Shown here in pieces: positions 32,400 through 43,559 of a stretch of DNA of 64,000 bases. This DNA comes from Eriocheir sinensis (taxonomy: Eukaryota; Arthropoda; Malacostraca; Decapoda; Varunidae): positions 1 to 64,000 of the forward strand of contig NW_026110848.1 of the NCBI RefSeq assembly GCF_024679095.1, written 5' to 3'. A program made the position numbers and the translations under genes. The notes below the pieces were generated by a model. It was given only the letters and a program-made list of their open reading frames with translations, did no database searches and was not told the origin of the DNA. The first letter of the stretch is position 1; each line of letters opens with the position of its first letter.

Positions 32400-32762
32400 C
32401 TTGCTTACTTACTTACTTGGTTGTGTTGTTTAGAGGCCTCACAGTCGTGGCTGCTGCTGCTCCCGGTCCTGCTCAACAGGGCGATTTGGTCCGGTATGGT
32501 GTTGGTAGTCCTACATCTTGAGGTGTAGCCCGGCACTGGGACTGTTTGTAGCAGCTTGTCCAGCCCATTCTTTAACCTGTTTACCGGGCAACCTGTTAGG
32601 TTTGGGACTTCCTTAGGCAGGCTGTTAAAGACTCGTGGCCCTTCATGGGACAAGCTGGAGGCCAGCAGGGTCCTGCCTCCACCTGCTGGGGCTCTTGTGG
32701 GGAGGGATCTTCTGCTGCACTTTCGTCCGGTCCGCTGATTGACGTGCTCTTGCACCATACTA
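32400..32762 (-). mobile_element. Non-LTR retrotransposon 3' fragment
   Basis: The minus-strand frame has RTLLASSLSHEGPRVFNSLP, KEVPNLTGCPVNRLKNGLDK and VPGYTSRC, the C-terminal end of a LINE RT protein. It is followed on the minus strand by a (TAAG)n-type tail (32400-32419). This is a different family from A, B and the jockey-like one. Confidence 0.7.
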
Positions 32763-32779
32763 GGCTCATTGCCAACCTA

Positions 32780-32944
32780 CCTACATGAAAAAAGTTATCT
32801 TCAACAAAAAGTATTCAAGAATGCATTCACAAATACTCTTGTGAAGTATTCATATTTGTATTGAAATTATCAGTATTTAAGAGTATTCGTATAAATATGA
32901 AGTATTTGTATTCGAATACACAGTTCTTGTATTCACCATCCCTG
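32780..32944 (-). mobile_element. hAT-like terminal fragment
   Basis: On the minus strand the end is CAGGGATGGTGAATACAAG, a common hAT end, followed by repeated GAATAC/AAATACTT motifs that act as subterminal repeats in such elements. No coding part. Confidence 0.6.
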
Positions 32945-34189
32945 TCTGCAATTCACTATTCCACTAATCGCTAATCTGCAAATTTTCCTGCTTCGCCGGT
33001 CAGCTATCGCAAATCCGCTAATGCTAACACTAATAATTTTTTTTAGTCCACTAATGAAGTCCGCTAACCATTTTTTAGTCCGCTAACCCTTTATTGGTAG
33101 TTGAAAACATAATTTCCGATAACATTACATTACAGTTTATATATTTATTTATTATATATATATTTTTATATATGAGAAGTTTTAAAAAAGCCAAACATAA
33201 AATCCTCCCTCTGGCCCAGCCTTCAAGAGGTGCATGTTTCCCTTGACAGCTTCTCAAAGTTATCATGACGGACCTTTGCAACAGGCCGCACCATTCAGCG
33301 TTACGCTGCCATGGACAACTAAAGCAGATCTCACTCTCGCACAGCCATGCAAAAGAGAGAGAGAGAGGTAGTGACCCTCTCTGAGGAGAGTGACGTGGCA
33401 CCAACGTCGTCTGGTGGGGAATCCCTGCGTCGCGCTCAAGTTAGAATCGATAGACTATAGTGGACTTATTTTTAGTTGAGCTATGAGACAATGAATGTGG
33501 TTAGCAGCTGCCATATCCACTCCACCAGTTCATCATTGAAGAAAGGCTAGCCCAAGAATCTTGACATTTATCCTCCTTAACTACTTGGGTGTTATTCCAG
33601 AATTCAGATGTGGTTAGCTTAGATTAATTGGTCTTTTTTATTGACCTTTTCCGTTATTTTGAGCACTTTTTACCATTAAACATTTACTGGTCGGTTAGGT
33701 CAGGCTGTGGCACTGCTCTGTTGTTACTGGTGGGTGTACTTCTGGAGTTTGCCTGAAGGTGATAAGCCATGTTAATTATCACTATATATTGTTAATTTTA
33801 ATGAGGACCAGGTGGCCCCATACTCTGCCTGCTAAATTTTTGGCTGGCCCCGGCCCGTGATTTCTTTAATTCTTTTTTTTTTTATAATATTGAAGCGAGG
33901 GCAGCCAGCCAAGTTAATACCTACAATATCAATTCTGTTTTGGTCCCTGAATGCAGTGCAGCAACAAGGGAGTTCTGGAAGACAGAAGGGGGGTTGGGTT
34001 GGTTTAAATTTATCCAGCATTTGGCGTGGGTGGCGGAAATTTGCAGCTTGGTACTACGGATGAAGCGGAAGTTGATTATTGTGTGATTTCCTGAACAAAA
34101 CAGTGTCTCCATAATAACATCAACATTATAGTTTGTCCAGAAGTAATCAGGCACCATCTTTATGTTAGATTTTGATGTCTTTAAGATTT
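32945..34189. other. No gene seen
   Basis: AGTCCGCTAA words recur near 33040-33090. The rest is unique AT-rich sequence. No domain found. Confidence 0.4.
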
Positions 34190-34360
34190 ATCTCCAATTC
34201 TTTCTCTCCCTCTTTCCTCCAATGTTCTCTCCCTATCTCATTCTTCCCTTTCTCTCCCTATCTCACTCCTTCAATGTTCTCTCCCTTTCTCACTCCTCCC
34301 TTTCTCTCCCTATTTATTTCCTCCAATGTTCTCTCCCTATCTTTCCTCAAATTCTGGTGA
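34190..34360. repeat. Pyrimidine-rich tandem repeat
   Basis: CTCCAATGTTCTCTCCCTAT/TTCTCCCT phrases recur about four times. Confidence 0.8.
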
Positions 34361-34473
34361 CAAAACAATTTTTTTTATTCATTCATATATTTGTTAGCTA
34401 TTGGTATGTTTTTTTTAAATTACTCTTGACAAATATTCCTGGCAAGTTAAGTTTAATTTGTGCCCTGTTACAG

Positions 34474-34526
34474 GTCATCAGTGGATGGCAGACATGAGTG
34501 AAGCAGTCCTCTGGCCGCCACAGCAG
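34474..34526 (+). CDS. Candidate exon 2 of a secreted protein
   Basis: It follows a CCTGTTACAG acceptor. With the phase-1 base from 20471 it reads GHQWMADMSEAVLWPPQQ and ends CAG|GTTGGG in phase 0. The donor is weak and the exon short, so this rests mainly on phase continuity. Confidence 0.15.
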
Positions 34527-34627
34527 GTTGGGGACCTGTAGCCCTTACACTGCTCCAATGGAACCAGACTTGTAAGTACCACGTCACGCTGACCTGTGGA
34601 GACTTTTGTTTGTTTTCAGTGTCGCTA

Positions 34628-34951
34628 CAGTAATGCCTGGGTTTACGAGTGCCTTACTTTACCAGTGTTTTGATTCACAAGCAAAAAAAATCACTAAAAA
34701 TGCCTTGGTTTATGATCGGTGACGGTGTGGAGCACCCTGTCTGTACACGTTGAGGACACAAGCCTTTGTTTGCTGCAAGGTGAGGGCGCTCACACTGCGT
34801 TGTGGTAGACTCACAGAGGCAGCGCCTGGTTGTGTTGGTGCCCCTGTGTGAAATCTTTGTGTTTTCAGCACTACTACAATGTGCATTCATTTTATATGGT
34901 TTGCAAGCAAAATTCCAGAAGGATTTAAGCTCATAAACCGAGGTATGACTG
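34628..34951. mobile_element. Tigger/mariner-type MITE
   Basis: CAGTAATGCCTGGGTTTACG at the left and, inverted, CAGTCATACCTCGGTTTATG at the right form matching terminal repeats of the pogo/Tigger style. No ORF. Confidence 0.65.
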
Positions 34952-34979
34952 ACACTATCAAGGAGACTGTCTGGCAGCA

Positions 34980-36154
34980 CAGTAAACCCTCGATGAGACG
35001 GACTAATTGGGGGGAACTTGGTTCATTATTGCCGAGAGTCCGTTATGAGTGGCGGTTATTTTAAAATACTTATAATATTACCGGCGAACCTAATAAATGT
35101 AAGCATATAGTTTATATTACTGTGTGTGTTGTCAGCACATTGTCTGTATAGCTGCACAGCACACTTGGCGAGGCACTGAGGCTGCCAGGTTGGCAGTGGG
35201 CCGTATTGTTACGGATATGGATAAAATTTTACAAGTGCACCACTGGAAGACCAAACCGTTAGTTAGTTTGTGTTGTGAAATAACCTGCTAACTGTTTTTT
35301 ATCACATAAAGGATTGATGACTTTCAATGCCTGCCGTGCTGCCGCAGCCACAAAACAGGTTCAGCTTGCTTACTGTTTCTACATTTCACTCAGTGCTCAC
35401 AAAGAACAAAAGTGGACAAGATAGAACAAAATCAAGCAATTTTTTTCCTGCTGTGTATTCCCCAGGTGTGCATGCTCACCTGGTTTACTCCCCTGGTGGG
35501 CTTCCCAACCCCACAGTCCCCATGGTGAGGAGGGGAAGCCGCACTCTGCTGATGGTCTCAGTACATAATTACATAGACAAAAACAAATACTGATGAAAGA
35601 GCTGGATAGTGCATCCTATGCAGTCAACTTATAATCATGATTAGATCAAGAGCTACAGTCCATTTAGTGACATATACTGAACAGTGCATGTACTGAACAG
35701 CAGAGTGACTTACAGGAGGTATTTCTGGTAGTAAACAACCCCCGCCATGTTTGCTGTTTATTTCCACCACGCCAAAGCCAATCAATTCAAACTAACCAAA
35801 CCTAACTTGGCTCCCAGCGACCCCCACAAGCTGTGTCAGCACCGACACTCACAAACGCTTGGCTATTTCCCATTACATTTACGTCCTGGATTGATGCGTG
35901 ACATTTTTTGTGGTGTGAATACGTTCTCCATTTGAATGTGAACCACAAGCAGGGAAATATTTCACGGGTGGGCTGGAAAGACTACAGTAACCCAAGGATT
36001 GGTCAGCAGAGGAGAGCAAGCTGGCAAGCAGTTGTACTTACCAGTTCGTCCAGAAATTATTCTTGGTGGATCCCCGTGGATTTCTGACCCTCTGACCTTG
36101 TCCGTTATGTCCGGAACTGTTGTAGGCAGGTCTGTTATATCCAGGGTTTTACTG
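34980..36154. mobile_element. Non-autonomous Tigger-like element
   Basis: The left end CAGTAAACCCTCGATGAGAC and right end (inverted) CAGTAAAACCCTGGATATAA match, followed on both sides by related inner sequence (ACGGACTAATTGGGG; CCGGACATAACGGAC). 1,175 bp, with no transposase recognised. The dinucleotide outside each end is CA rather than the usual TA. Confidence 0.65.
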
Positions 36155-36318
36155 CATCTTATGTATTAGCAAGTTGTGATTATTTTGTGACATAGCTGTG
36201 TCAGTGGTGTGTTGTTTCCTAGTGTTACATGTAGTGTGTTGCTTCAAGCTGTTTGGAACACAGTGGACCCAGGAGCCTGCAACTTGCTCAAATTATTGTT
36301 GCTTCTCTCTGATTTCAG

Positions 36319-36380
36319 GAACGGTGCCAGGGAGACCAACGCTGTGTGAGTGTCCCAGTGGCTTACTGTGCTGCGCCAAG
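36319..36380 (+). CDS. Candidate exon 3, cysteine-rich
   Basis: After a TCTCTCTGATTTCAG acceptor, in phase 0 it reads ERCQGDQRCVSVPVAYCAAP and would leave at AAG|GTGTTG in phase 2. Another reading uses the better donor GAG|GTGAGT at 36408 in a different frame (TVPGRPTLCECPSGLLCC). The acceptor is good; which frame is real, if either, is unclear. Confidence 0.25.
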
Positions 36381-36559
36381 GTGTTGACAAGTAACGTGGA
36401 GGTTGAGGTGAGTGAGTGTTATATCACTGTTATAATTGAGTGGGTTGGCAGAGGCTGGGTTAATACACCACTCTTAGAGGCCTCAAGATGGAGATAAATA
36501 AAATGGATTACACACACAGGAAGGTTGAAGGGATTGTTATTACTGTCATGGATTACAGA

Positions 36560-36820
36560 GAGACACTACTGTTCATGGGAAGGGAAGGGAAGGAGGAAGG
36601 GAAGGAGCGAACGACTAAAAAGTGAAGAGAAGAGATAGAGGAAGAGGAAAGGAAGGGAAGGAAAAGAAGGAACAAGCAAAAAGTGAAGGAAAGGAAATGG
36701 AAGGAAAAAAAAGGAAGGAGTGAACAACCAAAATGTGAAAGGAAGAGAAAAAGTAGAGGGAAGGGAAGGGGAGGAAAGAGTGGAGGTAGAAGGGAAGGAA
36801 TACCAATGCTGATTTAGTTA
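36560..36820. repeat. Purine-rich tract
   Basis: GGAAGG/GAAGGGAAGG words over about 240 bp. Confidence 0.85.
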
Positions 36821-36857
36821 ATTAATAAACAAACAAACACATTGAAATGAATCAAAC

Positions 36858-36861
<4 letters not shown>

Positions 36862-36906
<45 letters not shown>
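36862..36906. repeat. (CA)n microsatellite
   Basis: CA repeat ending in ACACACAG, which serves as the acceptor of the next candidate exon. Confidence 0.95.
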
Positions 36907-36907
<1 letters not shown>

Positions 36908-36910
<3 letters not shown>

Positions 36911-36992
36911 GTTCAAGTCTGGCCATGTCAAGGAACACATCTGCCTGGCCACGCACCAGCTGAAAGCACAGGAAGTCTGCAATAGGCCTATG
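36908..36992 (+). CDS. Candidate exon 4, cysteine-containing
   Basis: From phase 2 it reads WFKSGHVKEHICLATHQLKA then QEVCNRPM and ends at ATG|GTAGGT, a fair donor, in phase 0. It is the only stop-free frame and fits the phase left by the candidate exon at 36319. No family recognised. Confidence 0.25.
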
Positions 36993-37039
36993 GTAGGTCT
37001 TGTCAAGGCAGCTCCTGTCAACTAACCCCTCCCAACATC

Positions 37040-37472
37040 ACTGTCCATTCCACTCATCCACCACTCTGTTAGTATTGGCACTCACTCACCACATGACTGC
37101 CAGGCCTGTTCCACTCATCCACCACTCTGTTAGTATTGGCACTCACTCACCACATGACTGCCAGGCCTGTTCCACTCATCCACCACTCTGTTAGTATTGG
37201 CACTCACTCACCACATGACTGCCAGGCCTGTTCCACTCATCCACCAGTCTGTTAGTATTGGCACTCACTCACCACATAACTGCCAGGCCTGTTCCACTCA
37301 TCCACCACTCTGTTAGTATTGGCACTCACTCACCACATGACTGCCAGGCCTGTTCCACTCATCCACCACCCTGTTAGTATTGGCACTCACTCACCACATG
37401 ACTGCCAGGCCTGTTCCACTCATCCACCACTCTGTTAGTATTGGCACTCACTCGCCACATGACTGCCAGGCC
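37040..37472. repeat. 61 bp minisatellite derived from LINE family A
   Basis: About seven units of CCACTCATCCACCACTCTGT plus TAGTATTGGCACTCACTCAC and so on. The reverse complement matches LINE A around 38080-38130 (GTGGTGGATGAGTGGAATAG, CAGTCATGTGGTGAGTGCCA). The array was opened by the LINE at 37473-38293 and resumes at 38294-38440. Confidence 0.9.
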
Positions 37473-38293
37473 AGGATAAATGGCAGATGGAGTTCAATGT
37501 AGGGAAGTGCAGTATTCTGAGTGTAGGTAGGAACAACCCCTCACATAACTATTGCTTAAATGACACTCTCATAAGTAGGTCTGGGTGCGAGAGGGATTTA
37601 GGGGTCTTAGTGAGCTCTGATCTCCGTCCAAGGGCACAATGCATTCAAGCTAGAAATCGAGCTAATAGGGTACTGGGATTTATTTCAAGGAGCGTAAGCA
37701 ACAGAAGCCCCGAAGTCTTCCTCAAACTATATTTAGAATTAGTTAGACCTCATCTTGACTATGCGGTTCAGTTCTGGTCACCCTACTATAGAATGGATAT
37801 CAAAATGTTAGAATCGGTGCAGAGGAGGATGACTAAGATGATTCAGGGGTTGAGAAACTTGCCATACGAGGAAAGACTCAAACAGTTAAACTTGCATTCT
37901 CTAGAAAGGCGAAGGGTGCGTGGAGACATGATCGAGGTTTATAAATGGATGAAGGGCTTTAATAAGGGAGACATTCATAAGGTTTTGTTGGTAAGAGAAC
38001 CGGGTAGGACACGAAGTAACGGGTTTAAACTGGATAAATTCAGATTCAACAGGGACATAGGCAAAAATTGGTTTACTAACAGGGTGGTGGATGAGTGGAA
38101 TAGGCTTAGCAGTCATGTGGTGAGTGCCAATACAATTGTCACATTCAAAAATAGACTAGATAAATTCATGGACAGCGATATTAGGTGGGGTTAGATACAC
38201 GGGAGCTTAGGGTCAAAGGAGCTGCCTCGTACAGGCCTACCGGCCTCTTGCAGACTCCTGCGTTCTTATATGTTCTTATATGTTCTTATATGT
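37473..38293 (+). mobile_element. LINE family A 3' copy, inserted in the minisatellite
   Basis: 5'-truncated within the RT domain (GATAAATGGCAGATGGAGTT) and ending GCGTTCTTATATGTTCTTAT. The minisatellite reads through when the insertion is removed. It is nearly identical to the 3' half of the copy at 38525, so movement or duplication was recent. No clear target duplication. Confidence 0.9.
37487..38194 (+). CDS. LINE family A RT C-terminus, intact partial ORF
   Basis: 235 residues without a lesion: MEFNVGKCSILSVGRNN, RDLGVLVSSDL, NRANRVLGFISRSV, LVRPHLDYAVQFWSPYYRMD, SVQRRMTKMIQGLRNLPYEE, and the end FKNRLDKFMDSDIRWG-stop. It lacks the catalytic palm. The same region in the next copy has four small deletions. 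Confidence 0.85.
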   Translation: MEFNVGKCSILSVGRNNPSHNYCLNDTLISRSGCERDLGVLVSSDLRPRAQCIQARNRANRVLGFISRSVSNRSPEVFLKLYLELVRPHLDYAVQFWSPYYRMDIKMLESVQRRMTKMIQGLRNLPYEERLKQLNLHSLERRRVRGDMIEVYKWMKGFNKGDIHKVLLVREPGRTRSNGFKLDKFRFNRDIGKNWFTNRVVDEWNRLSSHVVSANTIVTFKNRLDKFMDSDIRWG

Positions 38294-38524
38294 TCCACTC
38301 ATCCACCACTCTGTTAGTATTGGCACTCACTCGCCACATGACTGCCAGGCCTGTTCCACTCATCCACCAGTCTGTTGGTATTGGCACTCACTCACCACAT
38401 GACTGCCAGGCCTGTTCCACTCATCTACCACTCTGTTAGTAAACCAATTCTTGCCTGTGTCCTTGTTGAATCTGAATGTATCCAGTTTAAACCCATTACT
38501 ACATGTCCTGCCCAGTTCTCTAAC
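38294..38524 (-). mobile_element. Minus-strand LINE A fragment grading into the minisatellite
   Basis: 38440-38524 reads on the minus strand as LGRTCSNGFKLDTFRFNKDT and GKNWFTNRVVDEWNR, then enters the 61 bp units (38294-38440), which are repeats of the very next LINE segment. This is the likely origin of the array. Confidence 0.75.
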
Positions 38525-39794
38525 CATAACAATTAGCTTAACATCGGTTATAGGGAAGATGCTGGAGTCCATAATAGCCAGGAACATTCGGGAGCATTTA
38601 GAGAAACATAGCTTAATTCACGACTCGCAGCATGGGTTCACAAAAGGTAGGTCATGCCTCACCAATCTCTTGTCCTTCTACAATAAAGTATTTGAGGCGG
38701 TTGACAGAGATGAAAATTATGATGTAATCTATCTTGATTTTAGTAAAGCGTTTGACAAAGTTCCTCACCAACGACTGTTGCTTAAATTACAGGCTCACGG
38801 AGTAGAGGGTAAAGTTTTGAACTGGGTCAAGGCGTGGCTTAGCAATAGGAAGCAAAGAGTGCAAATCAATGGTAAAAGATCTGACTGGGGATGTGTTACG
38901 AGTGGGGTCCCACAAGGTTCGGTATTAGGTCCACTTTTGTTTATTATTTATATCAATGACTTAGACACAGGAATTAGTAGTGATGTTAGTAAATTTGCAG
39001 ATGATACCAAGATCGGTAGAGTAATTGAGTCGGATCAGGACGCTAGTATTCTCCAAGGTGAACTCAACAGATTATATGACTGGGCGGATAAATGGCAGAT
39101 GGAGTTCAATGTAGGAAGTGCAGTATTCTGAGTGTAGGTAGGAACAACCCCTCACATAACTATTGCTTAAATGACACTCTCATAAGTAGGTCTGAGGGAT
39201 TTAGGGGTCTTAGTGAGCTCTGATCTCCGTCCAAGGGCACAATGCATTCAAGCTAGAAATCGAGCTAATAGGGTACTGGGATTTATTTCAAGGGCGTAAG
39301 CAACAGAAGCCCCAGTCTTCCTAAAACTATATTTAGAATTAGTTAGACCTCATCTTGACTATGCGGTTCAGTTCTGGTCACCCTACTATAGAATGGATAT
39401 CAAAATGTTAGAATCGGTGCAGAGGAGGATGACTAAGATGATTCAGGGGTTGAGAAACTTGCCATACGAGGAAAGACTCAAACAGTTAAACTTGCATTCT
39501 CTAGAAAGGCGAAGGGTGCGTGGAGACATGATCGAGGTTTATAAATGGATGAAGGGCTTTAATAAGGGAGACATTCATAAGGTTTTGTTGGTAAGAGAAC
39601 TGGGTAGGACACGAAGTAACGGGTTTAAACTGGATAAATTCAGATTCAACAGGGACATAGGCAAAAATTGGTTTACTAACAGGGTGGTGGATGAGTGGAA
39701 TAGGCTTAGCAGTCATGTGGTGAGTGCCAATACAATTGTCACATTCAAAAATAGACTAGATAAATTCATGGACAGCGATATTAGGTGGGGTTAG
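38525..39794 (+). pseudogene. LINE family A reverse transcriptase, frameshifted
   Basis: The first frame has HDSQHGFTKGRSCLTNLLSF, VIYLDFSKAFDKVPHQRL, TSGVPQGSVLGPLLFIIYIN and the catalytic SKFADDTKIG, then breaks at a one-base deletion at 39114 (GTAGGAAG against GTAGGGAAG in the other copy). Further small deletions lie near 39195, 39293 and 39316. The frame 39393-39794 restores the C-terminus. Motif style is CR1-clade. Confidence 0.9.
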
Positions 39795-39885
39795 ATACAC
39801 GGGAGCTTAGGGTCAAAGGAGCTGCCTCGTACAGGCCTACCGGCCTCTTGCAGACTCCTGCGTTCTTATGTTCTTATAATAATCT
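38525..39885 (+). mobile_element. LINE family A copy with RT domain
   Basis: It starts inside the RT domain (ISLTSVIGKMLES) and runs to the GTTCTTAT tail. It carries the RT catalytic region and the C-terminus in broken frames. Confidence 0.9.
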
Positions 39886-39948
39886 TATTAATATCCCCCT
39901 TACTAAAGCCCTTCATAGTGTTATAAGATACACAACACTTCATTACAG

Positions 39949-40057
39949 CCGCTGGACCCACCACCCATCGGCAAGTGTTCCAGGAGGCAAGAAGGAGTGA
40001 CTCTACGCCATGGAACTTTGACAGACCTCCTCCTCCTGCCTTCAAGTCTGGCTAAGT

Positions 40058-40059
<2 letters not shown>
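39949..40059 (+). CDS. Candidate last exon of the secreted-protein model
   Basis: After a TTCATTACAG acceptor, phase 0 gives PLDPPPIGKCSRRQEGVTLR and then HGTLTDLLLLPSSLAK-stop. Alternatively GCTAA|GTAAGT is a good donor, so the exon may continue elsewhere in another frame (ending WNFDRPPPPAFKSG). Weak evidence. Confidence 0.15.
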
Positions 40060-40060
<1 letters not shown>

Positions 40061-40109
<49 letters not shown>

Positions 40110-40126
40110 CTAAAGGAGTGACTAAA

Positions 40127-40182
<56 letters not shown>
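40061..40182. repeat. (GT)n and (CT)n microsatellites
   Basis: GT at 40061-40107, then CT at 40129-40182, the latter directly at the LINE's 5' end. Confidence 0.97.
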
Positions 40183-40186
<4 letters not shown>

Positions 40187-40570
40187 GTTATTCACACAGG
40201 TACGAACGACGTCACCACGACCCGGTCTGAGGAACTGCTGGACAAGTACCGTAGGCTCATCCAGCAGTATAAGTCTAAATTCCCTAACATTTTGATTTCA
40301 GGAGTTCTACCACGGACTTGGGCGGAGAGCGACTTCTTCAGTAAGGCCTTCAGCCTAAGCAACTGCTTACGGACACTTTGCAGAGAGCTTGACGTGGAGT
40401 TCTTCAACGCATGGGACAATTTCTATGGACAAACTGAACTCTTCCACAGGGACGGATTACACCTGTCTCCCATCGGGGCAGCCAGATTCGGAAGGCTCCT
40501 CAACGACGCAGTACATGACACCCGATCAAAAAACGACCCTCAGCCACGTCCCTCCACCCCGCCCGTGTAA
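40183..40570 (+). CDS. LINE family B ORF1: SGNH/GDSL esterase-like domain
   Basis: It enters the domain at IHTGTNDVTT, the block III GxND motif, and continues to ELFHRDGLHLSPIGAARF, whose D-x-x-H is block V with the catalytic Asp and His. The nucleophile Ser block (GDS) is lost by 5' truncation. ORF1 ends at TAA 40568-40570 after a proline-rich tail. Esterase domains in CR1 ORF1 are known; a host lipase is unlikely because the next frame is the LINE endonuclease. The apparent upstream extension is only microsatellite. Confidence 0.8.
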
Positions 40571-42750
40571 ATAGACGCCGTGCATCGCAACAAACCCGTA
40601 ACCGTGATCTCGCAAGTACCTCCACCTCTATTACCAAGCCTCTTGATAACTTAAAAATCCTTAGTTTCAATGCGCGTAGCCTAAGAAACAAATTTGATGA
40701 ACTGAGATGTCTTGCTCTAACAGAAAATTTTGACATGATTGCTATAACCGAAACATTTATCGACACCACAAATATTGATTTAAGTTCCGAATACAACATA
40801 GATGGCTACAGACTCTTCAACAAAGATCGTGTAAACCGTAGAGGCGGTGGCGTCGCCCTTTATGTCAAAAGCTATTTGCAACCCACTGACAAAACACCGG
40901 GAAACAGTAACGTTGAACATTTGTGCGTGCGAGTAAACATTGCAAAAGTCAATTTAAATATATCTGTCTCCTACAGACCTCCCAGGCAATCACTCGATGA
41001 CGACCTTGAAATGTACAGTGTCTTAAGGCAGTCACTTAATAACAATGACTCACTGATATTAGGAGACTTTAACCTCTCCCATAACGACTGGGCAACACTG
41101 TCAGGTACAGAAGGCAAGTCACATAGAATGATCGAATTTCTAGAAGAAAATTATCTAAGCCAAATGGTTTCTGAACCAACTTGACAAAATAATATACTCG
41201 ACCTTGTTATAACGACCCAAGATAACCTAGTCAGTAATGTCACGGTAGGAGAACACCTCGGTTCTTGCGATCATAAATTAGTGTGCGTCGACATTAGAGC
41301 TCAATCATCAGTGACTGAAAATAAAGTAAAGGTGCCCAATTTCAAAAGAGCTAACTTCGTAGAAATCCGACAAAAACTAACAGAAATACAACTATCAGAT
41401 GACGGCAATGTAGAGGACACCTGGCTAAGCTTTAAAAATCACTTACTCACTCAGCAGAACACATTCGTCCCCTTGTGTGAGAAGCGAATTAACACTAATA
41501 AAAGCCCACCGTGGTTTAATAGTGAAATTAAACAATCAGTCAATGAGAGAAAATTGTTTTACAGGTTAAAGAAAGAACAAAGCACGCCCGAAAATATTAG
41601 ACTTTATAATGATGCCAGGCGACGAGTAAAAAGACTAGTAGGTCAGGCAAAGCGTAGATATGAAGAAAATATTGCAGCCAACTGTAAAAATAATCCAAAA
41701 TCTTTCTTCAGTTACATATACAACAGAAAGGCGATCAAAAGTGGTATTGGACCTTTAACAAACAGCGACGGTGCACTAGTGACTGACAGCCAACACATTG
41801 CAAACCTCTTAAACAATTACTTTTCCTCGGTGTTTAATACTAACAGTCTTCCTCCCCCTACCACCAACACCAGTACTATTGTAAATCTCGAGCATGCATT
41901 GCCTAATTTTGAAATAACAACCGATGAAGTCCTTAAAGCTCTCCATTCACTTAAAACAAATAAAAGTCCCAGACCCGACAAAGTATATCCTATACTGCTT
42001 AAAGAAACAAAGAGCGAAATACTCTCCTCCCTCACTACCGTATTCAATATGTCCTTGCGACAAGGCATCGTCCCTTCGGATTGGAAAAAGGCTAACGTGA
42101 CACCGATTTTTAAGAAAGGAGTAAAAAAAATACCAGGTAATTACAGACCCATTAGTCTAACTTCAATTGTAGGTAAGCTACTCGAGAGCATAATTAGAGA
42201 CAAAATTGTGAGTTACCTTGAAAGCCACTCATTAATTGGGGATTCACAACATGGCTTCCGTAACAAAAGATCCTGCCTGTCAAACCTATTGACCTTTTAT
42301 AACGACCTCTTCTCAGTTTATGACGTAACCAAATCAGTGGACGTAGTCTATCTTGATTTCCAGAAAGCATTTGATAAAGTCCCACATGATAAATTACTTT
42401 ATAAATTAAAGCAAATAGGCATTGACGGTCAAGTAAACCAATGGATCGCGAATTGGTTGAGCAACAGACAACAAAGAGTGGTGATTGACGGATTTAACTC
42501 AGAGTGGGCGCCGGTCACTAGTGGCGTCCCTCAGGGCTCGGTTCTTGGCCCAGTGCTCTTCATTATATACATCAACGACGTGGATGTTGGACTCAATAAT
42601 CACATTAGTAAATTTGCAGACGACACAAAGATTGGTAACTCGGTTCTCACTGATGAGGACAGGCAAAGCCTCCAAGAGGATTTGCACAAAATTTCAGCTT
42701 GGTCGGAACGTAGGAAAGTGCCAGGTACTTCAAGTTGGAACAAAAAATAA
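40519..42750 (+). pseudogene. LINE family B ORF2: endonuclease and reverse transcriptase
   Basis: Open in the -1 frame from 40519. Endonuclease: LKILSFNARSLRNKFDELR, FDMIAITETF, SVSYRPPRQS, LILGDFNLSHNDW, and SCDHKLV after a TGA at 41182. Linker: KSPPWFNSEIKQSVNERK. RT from about 41920: NKSPRPDKVYPILLKE, NYRPISLTSIVGKLLES, VVYLDFQKAFDKVPHDKL, TSGVPQGSVLGPVLFIIYIN and catalytic SKFADDTKIG. The frame breaks near 42708 just after SAWSER. The first in-frame ATG (40735) already lies in the endonuclease, so initiation must come from ORF1 or from a non-ATG start. Confidence 0.88.
40528..40534 (+). promoter_or_regulatory. Candidate -1 frameshift slippery site, A AAA AAC
   Basis: The ORF1 codons are TCA AAA AAC GAC, so A AAA AAC is in the phase required for -1 slippage, 34 bases before the ORF1 stop. 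The -1 frame is open from 40519, through this site, into the endonuclease. The downstream region is C-rich with only a weak CCACG/CGTGT stem, so a strong stimulator is not obvious. Confidence 0.6.
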
Positions 42751-43545
<795 letters not shown>

Positions 43546-43559
43546 TATTACTCCTCTTC

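Noticed and set aside
34468..34572. Longer exon ending at the strong GTAAGT donor near 34572
   Set aside because: All three frames contain stops before that donor.
40064..40570. Host GDSL lipase gene
   Set aside because: The open frame starts in microsatellite sequence and is followed at once by the LINE endonuclease frame; the domain is a LINE ORF1 part.
38525..42750. Reverse transcriptase of a retron or diversity-generating system
   Set aside because: Endonuclease, FADD box and CR1-type C-terminus identify eukaryotic LINEs.
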